Positions 10,079 to 19,342 of a stretch of DNA of 23,737 bases are shown piece by piece. The stretch is taken from contig MCFL01000342.1 in the NCBI GenBank assembly GCA_002102555.1, positions 1 to 23,737 on the forward strand, written 5' to 3'. The translations under genes and the position numbers were made by a program. Source of the stretch: Catenaria anguillulae PL171 (Eukaryota; Blastocladiomycota; Blastocladiomycetes; Blastocladiales; Catenariaceae). Under the pieces are notes generated by a model, which made no database searches, was not told the origin of the DNA, and saw only the letters and a list, made by a program, of their open reading frames with translations. Every line of letters begins with the position of its first letter. The first letter of the stretch is position 1.

Positions 10079-11367
10079 CTACTCCTCGCCCGACCCAAGC
10101 GGCGACCGATACATTGTGATCTCCTGCTGCTTGAAATACCTCCGGTTCTCCTCATCGACCAGCACCAAGTTGAGAAAGTACCGAACGGAAAACTTCTTGT
10201 TCACGTCCCGGAAAGAGGGCGTGAGCTCGTACCCGCTCAAAAACATGCGGATCGGAATGGTTTCGCCCTTGACGGGTGCTCCGTCCATGATTTCGAATTT
10301 GGCCAAGGTTTCGGATTCGTTGCCGAGCTGTTGACTGGCCGCCACTGCAAATCAGGAGTAGTGGTGTGGTAATACCGAGTCAGCTCACATGGACGAGCAG
10401 AAAGCGTAAATCAAAAGAATGGCGGGGACGTACTGCTGGCCGTGCTCTCCCGTCGCAAAATGGATAGCTCCATGTACTTGATCTTGATGCGCACAAGCAA
10501 AAAGTAAATCTTGCCCACAATCACGTCGCTCAGGTGGTACCGCGACTTGTTGTACTCGAACTCAATATGCAAGCATTCCTCGATCCCAACCTCCATCTTG
10601 ATGGGATGGTTTTCGTCGGGCAGAGATTTGTAGCTATACACCCACAGATCCTTTTCGCGGACAATGTCCGAGAGTCGACGGGAGATGGTAACGCGGACAA
10701 AATAGCTGATGGGTTCGAATCAAGTAGAAAGCGACGACAGGCGGATTGGAAGGCGACCAGGCAGAAACGTGGATGGGTAGTGCGTTGCCCGCGACGAAAA
10801 CAAAAGAGAGCGACATGGTGAGAATCGAAGAGCCTGTGGCAGCTAAAGAAAAGTGAGGAAATGCACAAAGCGTACCGCAGCTTGACGTTAAGCCCAAGGT
10901 ACGACTCGTACTGCTTTTCCACATTCTTGAACTCGAAATCGAACGTCTGCAACCCGCGCATTTCGCCGGGTGCCATGAGCTCCTGACCCATGGAAATAAA
11001 CTCTTGAGGCGACTTGTCGGGAAACATTTCTGCAGAGGACCCCCAACAGGTGTGGCATCGATGACGAACAGTTGCCGCGTGAGCAGAGGCAGAATCCAGA
11101 GCGAGATGACCAGTCTCATGGCTGATGCTATTCGGCAGACGCACCGATCTGGCCCAGAAATTGGATGCGAATGCCATTGTGCTCGAGCTTCTTTCCTTCC
11201 TTGACGCGAATGTTGACCTTGCCCGTGACGGACTCGCCATCGGCGTACAAGGGAAACTTGTCACGCTGATCGCGGCCGACCTTGACGTCGACCCATTTGC
11301 GCTGCTCCTCGCCATCAAAGCGGATGTCAATGTCCGCTGATGAGCCAAGGCCGAATAGGGATTGCAT
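10079..11367 (-). CDS. VPS26: Retromer subunit VPS26
   Basis: Arrestin-fold subunit of the retromer cargo-recognition trimer (VPS26-VPS29-VPS35), which recycles receptors from endosomes to the Golgi. Four exons (11367-11145, 11029-10876, 10705-10434, 10344-10079) join in frame to about 304 residues. Diagnostic matches include [12 protein letters not shown] near the N terminus, GLNVKLRY rebuilt across intron 2, [57 protein letters not shown] and [19 protein letters not shown]. The end, [18 protein letters not shown], lacks the longer tail of animal VPS26A. Introns are 115, 170 and 89 nt; the 170-nt intron is the longest assigned in the window. Donors are GTGCGT, GTACGC and GTACGT. The start at 11367 is the first Met of the conserved domain. 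Confidence 0.97.
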
Positions 11368-12406
11368 CGTGAATGTTGGCGGGGGCAAGACGCGTGAAAT
11401 GGCTGAGTTTGCGGCGGAAAGGTGCAGTGATGGCTGACTCGGGTGTATCGTCGAGATCCAATGAGGCCAGGTGGCAGTCACTAGTGCATTTGCTTTATTT
11501 CATGGAACGGGAGACTGATACGATCGCATGATATTCATCTCAGGCTCGCTCCCGAATCCTGCTGCTCTGTGGCCGCAGCGACCAGCCAAGGATCGGCGGT
11601 CGGCGGCGCTGATGTGACGATGGAACCGGTGTGGAAACGGATGAACGAATGATGGAAGAAGCCGACATGAGACGTGACCTCACGTGGTCCTTCAAGCAAG
11701 ACTTGCCTCTCTCCTGCTTGTCCCTCCATGTCGCTGGTTATAATGGCCATGGGAGCTTGGTAACATGACTGGCTCTCTATGCCGATATGTGCGGGAACGG
11801 CTTGCGGGCGGGATTTCGAACGGCTTTCGGGTTGCTTTGGCTTCTCTGCTGGTGGCAGGTCGAGTCTGGGTGTCTTCCTTGTCGAGGGCATCCTTCGCAT
11901 GATCTTTATCTGCATAGTAACCCTTAAAATCCACCCTCATTTGGCAGCTTTTCACGCCAAGTGGGGACTATTCAGACAAAGCTGGAACATTTCTCTTTAG
12001 TCCTGTGGGCTTGTCCTCCAACGAGAACCTCGAGTCCACTCTTGCTATTGATGTCAATTACGTAAGTGTCAAGTCATCCATTGCAAGGGAGTTAGAAGTG
12101 CGCCTGAGCGGTCAGCGGGTCGTGTTGAGTTGGATGTTTGTCGTGCGATTGAGGGCTCAACTGACAGGGAGCAGCACGTCGCTGCGGAACGCTGTTTCGT
12201 TTCTCGACGGATTGGCCACTGTCCTTGACAAATGACTGACGTCTTCTCCAGATAACCCATTTCAGACAGTCAAACCAACGCACGCCTTCCGCAAACTCAG
12301 CCAATCATGCATGCCGCCAGCTATGTCCAGACGAGGTCGGTGTCAAAATAAATATGATGTTCGTTCATTGACATTTGGCATGACATTGACAGAATCCACT
12401 ACATCC
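11368..12406. other. Long intergenic region without a recognised gene
   Basis: About 1.04 kb between the VPS26 start and the stop of the next minus-strand gene, the longest gene-free stretch here. Several open frames of 60-126 codons occur on both strands (minus 11535-11915 and 11692-11955; plus 11779-12000 and 12005-12235). None carries a motif I recognise and they overlap one another. A small lineage-specific gene or noncoding RNA is possible but not supported. No tandem or inverted repeat is obvious. Confidence 0.4.
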
Positions 12407-13272
12407 TTATTCGTGAGCCAAGCTTGCCTCGTCCCCATCCTCTTGCCCTGCCTCGGCCATGACAATGGCCAATATCTCCTCCTTCTTGCGCTCGTCATCC
12501 GGATCCTCGCCCACCCTTGCCAACCACGCCCGATACACATCATTCTCCTGAACAGCGTCGTTGCACAAGTCTTGGTACTCGGCCAACAGTCCACGGTCTC
12601 TTTCCAACTCGATCCACAGCTGCTCGGCCTGCTCGACCGATTCTGCGAGCGTTCCCTCCAACGTGGCGTTCATGTCGCGCAGCTCGGTCATGGTTAATTG
12701 CAGTTTCTCGAGGTCGTTGGACACGTTGTCAAGTTGAGACGCAAGGTGGGTGGATCGCGCGCGCTCTTGGACAAGGTCCGACTCCAAGCGCGAGGCACAG
12801 GCAGAGGTGGCGTCGAGTTTACGACGGAGCTCGTCGCGTTCGGTCGTGAGCTGGTCAATGAGGGCTTGTGATGATGCATGGGGGCGGGAGGGAGTCGGGA
12901 CTGCTGACGTGGCTGTATCGGAAAGGTGAACCGGTTCGTGAGTGATCAGCAGAAAGTCTCCGGGATAATGAATCAAACCTTTGACGCGGCTGGACGGAAC
13001 TGATGCAAGCCTGCTGCCGATGCGCTTCTACTGAGCGTTGCTGGTGTAGGTTTCGTTGAAGCAGAAGCCGGGCCGCCGACGCGAATTGGAGTGGCCGTTG
13101 CGTGCTTGTGTGTTGCTGGCACGGCAACTGGCGTCGTCCCGCCCTTTGTCAGTCCGTGTTGAGTGTGGACGTGCACGGGAGCGGAGAAAACGGTGTGATC
13201 TCCTGGAGGATCAGAGGACGAGTTTTCCTCGGATGGGTTCCGGGACCGAGTGTTGTTTTGGAAAGAATGCAT
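12407..13272 (-). CDS. Unrecognised coiled-coil protein
   Basis: I do not recognise this gene. The upstream exon starts at 13272 and encodes about 95 Ser/Thr/Pro/Ala-rich, probably disordered residues ending near RPAASK. The downstream exon encodes about 150 residues of heptad-patterned helix (LIDQLTTERDELRRKLD, then HLASQLDNVSNDLEKLQL) and an acidic tail ending GQEDGDEASLAHE. The two parts are in different frames, so an intron must lie between about 12855 and 13035. Possible donors are AAG|GTTTGA near 12974 (phase 0) or A|GTAGAA near 13033 (phase 1). Only the latter agrees in phase with the good acceptor GATACAG near 12916. The gene is divergent from USP46. It may be a cytoskeletal or scaffold protein, but nothing in the sequence fixes a function. 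Confidence 0.65.
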
Positions 13273-13927
13273 GGCGCTGGTTGTCGTGAGCGGTCGATAG
13301 AGACGAGACGTCAGGAAGGCGGTTGATCAGTCAGTCGGAGACAGACCAGCACATCGAGTGATGAGGTGGAATCGAGTCTGGCGGCGGCGAAGAGAGGTAA
13401 GATCTGAAGCGGAGAGGATTGCCGGGGGTGCAGTCGTGGCAGAGCGTTTTGGCATGGCACATTTGGTACTCGTGATTTTTCGTCCATGGCTCTTGTTCCC
13501 GCAAAGCCAACCCCTCGCTTACAGTGTGATCAGAAGGGGTGATCAGGATCGGCAATGTGTTGGCCCCAAAATGATTGATCCATGGTCCACGCACTATGTA
13601 CATGTCCAACCGCCGCCCAGTGGCCCCGCCGCTGCTCTCCGCATGAAACTCGTCGCCCTCGTATTCCATGAAGGCTAGCCCATGCACTTGATTCCATGCA
13701 TTCGGCGCACGCGCTATCGAACTCAAACCATTACCGTTCCCCTTCTTCCGGCCGGCTCCCTTTGACTGCATCACGCCCAGGCTTGTCTGCCCATCAGTCA
13801 CCATTCGCCTCAACATTGCAAAGCATCCTCCAACCCGTCACCTTCCCTACGACACTCTCACAAGCTGTGACTCAACCACCTATTCCACAAAAAGTTCTCG
13901 TGTCGCCAACAACGTCAACACCACACC
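13273..13927. promoter_or_regulatory. Divergent intergenic region upstream of coiled-coil gene and USP46
   Basis: 655 nt between divergent starts, so promoters for both genes are expected. It is rich in CA/CT stretches near 13780-13925, just before the USP46 start, a pattern common in fungal 5' UTRs. A 161-codon minus-strand open frame (13331-13816) shows no family motif and is not called. Confidence 0.45.
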
Positions 13928-15739
13928 ATGTTCAAATTCTTTGGAAGCGTGCGTGTCTCGCAGCGACGCTGTGCTCACCTTGCTCCCGCGCCAGTTTTTG
14001 ACCCTATCACACCTTCCACCGCATCATTTCCTGTCAATAGTCTTCGTCAAAGTCGTCGACCAGCCCAAATCCGACCACTCCATCTGAGATTGAGGGATCC
14101 GAGCGATACTTTGGACTGGAAAACGTGCGCAATCATTGCTCGTTCTTTCCGACCTTGCGACAACTCAACTGACGATTTTGCATACGAGTCCGTCTATAGT
14201 TTGGCAACACCTGGTACGACGTTACCGGCCATCCCAAATGCATGTCACACCCAGTTGGAGCTCATCCTCATGTTTGCCTTGTCAATAGCTACTGTAACTC
14301 TGTTCTGCAGGCGCTCTACTTTTGTCGCCCCTTCCGTGAAGGCGTTCTCAACTACCCAAACCTCGCTTCGCTCTCGGATCTGCCCCCATCCGCCTTTGTC
14401 GACTGCATCGACGGCACCATTCCCACCAACGGCGTCACTGCAAACGTAGAGGATTCCGCGTCCTCGATCAGCGCACCCGTTTCTTCGCACAACTCGCGCG
14501 CGCCCTCACCCGTCAATGGTAACAGTCCGACATTGCTACGGCGCCGGACGCCTTCGGGGTCAGTCAAACTGACAAAGGAAAAGAGCAGCACGCCCAGCTT
14601 ACCAAAGGCCATGCTCGGGTCTGGGACTGTCAACGTGACAAATCGGAGGAGGATACGTTGATTGGACACTTGAGGGAGTTGTACAAGTCCATTTCCAACC
14701 AGAAAAAGAGGACCGGAGTCATTGGACCAAAGGGGTTCATCAACAAGGTGAAAAAGGAAAACAGTACGTCGGTTGTGTTGATTCACTTTGACTCTTCCGC
14801 GGCAACTCACTCCATCGCTTCATATCTAGTCGTATTCCGCTCGACCCAACAGCAAGATGCTCACGAGTTTCTCAACTTTCTCCTTAATGCCCTCGCCGAA
14901 GCGTGTCAAGCCGCGAAAAAGGCGAGCGCACCCAACCCGCAGACAAACGGCGTTTCCAATGGCACATGTGACGCGACGTCGGTTGCGACCGGGTCCGATT
15001 CCAACAGCACCGGTCATTCCACCGCAAACAACAAAACATGGATCCACGAATTGTTCGAGGGCGAGCTCGCCACCGAGACGCGGTGCTTGACGTGCGAGGC
15101 GACCACGCAGACCCGCGAGTGCTTCCTCGATCTCAGCATTGATGTTGAAGCCAACTCGTCGATTGCGTCGTGTTTGTGGAATTTTAGTCAGTCTGAAATG
15201 ATGTGTCACCAGGACAAGTTTTATTGCGACACGTGCTCGGGGCTGCAGGAGGCTGAGCGATCGTGCGTTGTCTTTCGTCGTCTGCTGTCGCGACCTGAGC
15301 CTGTACCTTACTCTGCTAAGCGCATCATAACTTGCCCTCTCAAATCCACAGAATGAAGATCAAAAAGCTCCCGCCCGTTCTTGCCCTCCACCTCAAGCGC
15401 TTCAAGTTTATGGAAGAGCAGCAAAAGCACGTCAAGCTCATGCACCGCGTCGTGTTCCCGACCGAGCTCCGCCTCTTCAACGCCGACGTGGAGGCTGCCG
15501 ACCGCGAGTATGACTTGTTTGCCATTGTGGTGCACATTGGCGGCACACCCAACCACGGGCATTATGTCGCCCTTGTTCGGTCCGCCGATAAGTGGCTATT
15601 GTTTGACGACGATACTGTGGATCTCATCAACGAGGCGCACATTGCAAAGTATTTTGGCGACCCGGAGGCTGCCGGAGCAACGCCGTCGGCAAGTGCGTCT
15701 GGTTACATTTTGTTTTATCAGGCAAGAGGTACGCTGTGA
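13928..15739 (+). CDS. USP46: Ubiquitin carboxyl-terminal hydrolase, USP12/USP46 (creB) family
   Basis: Cysteine-protease deubiquitinase; animal USP12/46 work with WDR48 and WDR20, and the Aspergillus counterpart creB acts with creC in carbon catabolite repression. Exons begin 13928-13948 (MFKFFGS), 14041-14124 (ending ERYFGLEN), 14200-14213 (14-nt microexon, FGNT plus TG of the catalytic Cys) and 14289 onward (YCNSVLQALYFCRPFRE). Later exons hold QQDAHEFLNFLLN from 14830, zinc-binding pairs CLTC and CDTC, and, from 15352, LHLKRFKFMEEQ, the His box GHYVALV and LLFDDDTV. Later introns are 14764-14829 and 15263-15351. In the variable Ser-rich linker after the Cys box, the frame changes once between about 14520 and 14655, before EEDTLIGHLRELYKSI. 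A missing base (for example in AAA near 14641) or an unresolved intron could explain it. All catalytic residues are present. Family is certain; ortholog choice within USP12/46 is inference. Confidence 0.93.
14200..14213 (+). other. USP46: 14-nt microexon encoding the catalytic-cysteine box of USP46
   Basis: TTTGGCAACACCTG lies between a TATAG acceptor and a GTACGA donor. It is flanked by introns of exactly 75 nt each (14125-14199 and 14214-14288). It supplies Phe-Gly-Asn-Thr and the first two bases of the active-site Cys; the next exon adds C TAC TGT AAC, completing the invariant FGNTCYCNS. Without it the flanking exons cannot encode a USP Cys box. Confidence 0.9.
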
Positions 15740-16451
15740 AGTTCCATGTTTGTTGTGGGGGGATGGCAGCATTTTGACCCTCGAATCATTGCGCCTCCAA
15801 TCTCCAAATCTCCAGACACATTTACGTCGATTCTGCCATTCCTCAGCAAGAACAGCAGCCAAAGAAGAATGCCATGGCGAGTTAAGCGCCATGATCCTTA
15901 CTTGCCATCGCATTCGGACTCTCTTTCGTCGTCGGATGTCATTGTTTAGTATGTGTGTCAGCGTTTTTGTCGTATGTGCTCCTGCGTGGCTTCCCGCAGC
16001 GAGGCACCTCACAATGCATAGATTTCTTTTCCCGCTCTCCTACCATACATATGTTATACATGCATGACCGAGCACGGCAGGGCAGCGAGCACGGAGCCCG
16101 ACAACGGCCGACAGCACATCGAGAACTGGCTTCTGGAATGGGTGTGAATCTAATGGATGCACCTCGAAAGCCAGATGGCTGCAAATCAGATTGGTGAGCG
16201 AACGAAGCGAACCCCGAGACTGAGGCAGAACTTGTGACCTCGGCAATCAAATCGTCCATGGATATCCATATAGCGAAGCATCTTGAAGCTACTTGAAGCA
16301 ACAACGAAGCCCATCGCCACCATTGAGATCGATCCGCAGCGGACGACGTTACCCGCACACCTTCGAGCCATTCTCTTGTTGACGCCAGCGCTTTCGCTCA
16401 CACAAACGAACACCACCCCGGAAGAAACCAACGAGACTCGGAACGACAACC
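15740..16451. promoter_or_regulatory. Intergenic region between USP46 and the SAM carrier
   Basis: 712 nt holding the USP46 3' UTR and, by position, the carrier promoter. It contains a perfect 12-bp palindrome, ATGGATATCCAT, at 16258-16269, about 180 nt before the carrier start. Open frames within it have no family motif. Confidence 0.45.
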
Positions 16452-17692
16452 ATGGCCACTTCCGTCCCACAACCACCTCGCAATGCGACCATGCAGCAAT
16501 GCCTTATCGTACGCCCGCCCATACCAAACGAAACATTCCGTCCATGTCCGTTGATGATCAATCCACCCTGACTCCCATCCTGCCCTGCAAACGCACGCCC
16601 CCATCACCAACCAGGCCGGCGCCGTTGCGGGCACTTCGGTCGACACGATCCTGTTTCCTCTCGACACCATCAAGACCCGACTGCAGTCTGCCGAAGGGTT
16701 TGCCAAATCGGGCGGATTTCGCGGCGTCTTTTCCGGCCTGTTGCCCGCTGTGGTCGGATCTGCACCAGGTGCAGCGGCTTTTTTCGTCACATACGAGTAT
16801 TGCAAGGCCCTTGCAATGACTTGGCTGCCCGACGAGCGGTATGCACCCGCTGTGCACATGGGCGCCGCGTCCATGGGTGAAATTGTGCGTTTATGTTGTT
16901 TTGAGTTGCCGTGTGCGACTGGAGAGACTTGGGGAGAGCAACGCATGAATATCATGGACTGACGAGATGATGGGCACACATCTGGTTTAGTCGGCGTGTG
17001 TGATTCGTGTGCCGACAGAGGTCGTCAAGCAGCGGTTGCAAGCCGGCAGGTACAATTCCACTTGGACAGCGCTCACGTCGATTGTGCGAAGCGATGGCTT
17101 GCTTGGCTTCTACCGGGGGTTCGTTCACCACCCTGCTTTTCTTTTCGCCACAGTAAGACTACAGTCTCACCCTCGGCGCACTTACCACAGCTATCTGTCA
17201 ACCGTCATGCGTGAGATCCCATTCACCTGCATCCAATTTCCGCTCTACGAGTACTTGAAAAAGTACGCCGCGTATCGCAAGCGCCAGGCGGCCCCGGATC
17301 TGTTGGATGCTGCCTTTTGCGGGTCCGTCTCTGGCGGCATTGCAGCGGCGCTCACCACGCCGCTGGACGTCATCAAGACCCGGGTTATGTTGGGATCTGC
17401 TTCGGTACCTGCGCGCCCAAATCTTGACTGTTAAACCAGCTTTTCGCACGCATTGACTCTTTTTTTTTCTCTTGTCTTGGATGAACATTTTTCCGTCCAT
17501 GTGTAGGGTGGTCAATCGGTGTATGTCGGCATGGGCGCCACATTCAAAAAGATTGTGCGCGAGGAGGGACCCAGAGCATTGTTCAAGGGGATTGGGCCGA
17601 GGACGCTTTGGATCAGTGCCGGCGGATTCATCTTCTTGGGCGCCTACGAAAAGGCCAAGCGGTTCTTGATTGAGCGATCCGAGTACGAGTGA
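16452..17692 (+). CDS. PET8: Mitochondrial S-adenosylmethionine carrier (PET8/SLC25A26 type)
   Basis: Inner-membrane carrier that exchanges cytosolic S-adenosylmethionine for matrix S-adenosylhomocysteine, feeding mitochondrial RNA, protein and cofactor methylation. Five exons (16452-16508, 16615-16884, 16991-17118, 17191-17404, 17507-17692) join in frame to about 284 residues, the usual size. All three carrier repeats keep the PX[DE]XX[KR] signature: [20 protein letters not shown] and [10 protein letters not shown]. Subfamily marks match SLC25A26: [53 protein letters not shown] and [13 protein letters not shown]. Donors are GTACGC, GTGCGT, GTTCGT and GTACCT. Intron 4 has a run of nine or more T in its polypyrimidine region near 17460. 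The junction at 17118/17191 restores [12 protein letters not shown], as in the animal protein. Confidence 0.95.
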
Positions 17693-17847
17693 TTTGGGTC
17701 GAGTGACTTGGTGTAATTGAGCTGGAGTACCTGAGCTGGTCGCTGTAGCTTGTCAATGTGAAGTGCCAACTAGGTGTCTTGGCACGTGGTGTGCTCGAGT
17801 TCGTAATTTGTTCTCAGAATCCTTGTATTGCTTCGAATAGAGCTTCG

Positions 17848-18997
17848 TCAACCCAACTTGTTGCGTCGGCCCTTGGCCTTGACCACCACCTCCACCAGAA
17901 ACCCGGCCACAATCGTTGCCATGCGCACGATGCCTGCAATCCACCACACAAACACATGTGTCTCCCACCCCTTGGGCAGCTCTGTCCACAGTCCGCCGAC
18001 CAACCAACGCGCAAGACTTGCATTCCCAGCCCAGCGTGCACCGGCGCCTCTTGCACGCGCGTTGCGAGCAATGTCCAGGTCGTCTGCAAATGGAAATGTG
18101 ACGGCCGATGCAACGAGGCTGGCACAGTAGAGCGCCGTTGCTAGGCGCGAGGGCGGCAGGCGTGGAGGTTTGTTGATGTCTGGTGGGAAAAGGGATGCGT
18201 GCTCCAGTAGCGATTGCGACGAAGACAACGGCGTTGCCGAGGGATTGCTTACCGGATGAATTGTGAAAGGGCTGCGTGTAGATGTGACGGACAGAACAAG
18301 TCGGACAACAACGAGCAGCGTGAGCAGTGCGTCGAAAATGATGGCGAGTGGGCGAGCGATTACAGAGTACACTTGGACCAGCGGGCCAAGGGCAAGGATC
18401 GGTTGTGTACAAGACAAGAGAGTTTCCATGGCCGTCATTCCTGTTGAAGTATGTATCTGAGCGTTCATGTGTCATGGAGGCGAGGGGTCGTTCCGAGACA
18501 GAATACATACTCACCAAGCAGTATCAATGGGACCACCCGCATCATTCCTAATGCAAACCGCCGCACGTTGAACACAATTGACAGTGGCGTCCGGTTCTTT
18601 TTCGACACGTTCATCCCACTCCCAACCCTTCCGACGTTCCACTCGCTCGCATTTCCGTCGCCAGCCAGCATTCTCAATGCCTGTTCCCTGGGAACACGCC
18701 GATACACGCGTCCAACAACAGTCGACACGGGCATGTAAATGTGATCGGGTTCGTCCAGTTGCGGGATCCATATGGGTCGAGTGGTGCTGTAAGTGTTCCC
18801 GCTGACCCACCGCTTGGCACACTTGTTGGATCCGCATTCAGAATGTCGCGCGAGGTCAAGTGCGTAAAGGTCGTGTGAGGCAGGGTGGAAGATTGAGGTT
18901 CAGGTGGGAGCTGATCGGGCGAGAACGAGATGGCGGTCGACGAGGCCATTCGTCGGCGGGTGGCCGAGGAGGTGGATGGAAGCGGTTGAGTTGTCAT
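17848..18997 (-). CDS. Unrecognised multi-pass membrane protein
   Basis: I do not recognise the family. From 18997 an open frame begins MTTQPLPSTSSATRRR. A different frame then encodes TTRPIWIPQLDEPDHIYMPV, followed by VFNVRRFALGMMRVVPLILL. An intron at 18441-18514 with a canonical GTGAGT donor and CAACAG acceptor joins this to GMTAMETLLSC. The rest has strong hydrophobic spans near ILALGPLVQVYSVIARPLAI, FDALLTLLVVVRLVLSV, ATALYCASLVASAVTF and VWWIAGIVRMATIVAGFLVE, ending in a basic tail KAKGRRNKLG. At least four membrane segments are likely. The frame change between about 18780 and 18900 is not solved by an acceptable intron, so a missing base or another first exon is possible. It converges on the SAM carrier gene, 155 nt away. 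Coding in the 3' part is well supported; the N terminus is not. Confidence 0.6.
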
Positions 18998-19342
18998 GAT
19001 GGTTGCATGAAGTGTATTTCATCAAGCTGTGGGTACATAGTCATTGTGGATACATATGCTTTCACTTGTTGCACAACCGCGTTGCTTGTTGATTCATTCT
19101 CTATATTTCATTGTATTGGCGTATAATCGAGCAACAAAACAAAAGTGCACAGTGATGGAGAGGACTGCAGGTGCAGGTGTTGACGGTGAGGGAACCATGG
19201 AGAGAGCTCGGCGAGGAAAGAAGGGATATCAAAGAGAAGCCACGACAGCAACAACAACAGGCGAAAAAGGGTATCGTATCGATGTAGGGAGCGTGGGAAA
19301 CTGGAAAACAATACTTAAAAGGACCAAGTCGATTCATGCAAC
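18998..19342. other. Intergenic region between two minus-strand genes
   Basis: 345 nt holding the membrane-protein promoter and the 3' flank of the C1-domain gene. A moderately AT-rich patch occurs at about 19080-19145. No RNA gene or repeat is seen. Confidence 0.4.

Noticed and set aside
10708-10724. GGGTTCGAATC, resembling a tRNA B box
   Set aside because: It lies inside a VPS26 intron and no A box, acceptor stem or anticodon arm can be found around it.
13331-13816. 161-codon minus-strand open frame upstream of the coiled-coil gene
   Set aside because: It has no recognisable domain, lies in the divergent promoter region and overlaps an open frame on the other strand.
14520-14585. Possible 66-nt intron in the USP46 linker (GTAACAG donor, GAAAAG acceptor)
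   Set aside because: The phase would fit, but the acceptor is poor and no conserved residues flank it; a single missing base explains the frame change equally well.
18787-18822. Possible 36-nt intron (GTGTGCC to TTACAG, minus strand) in the membrane-protein gene
   Set aside because: It is far shorter than any other intron here (64 nt or more), and removing it does not bring the two coding frames into register.
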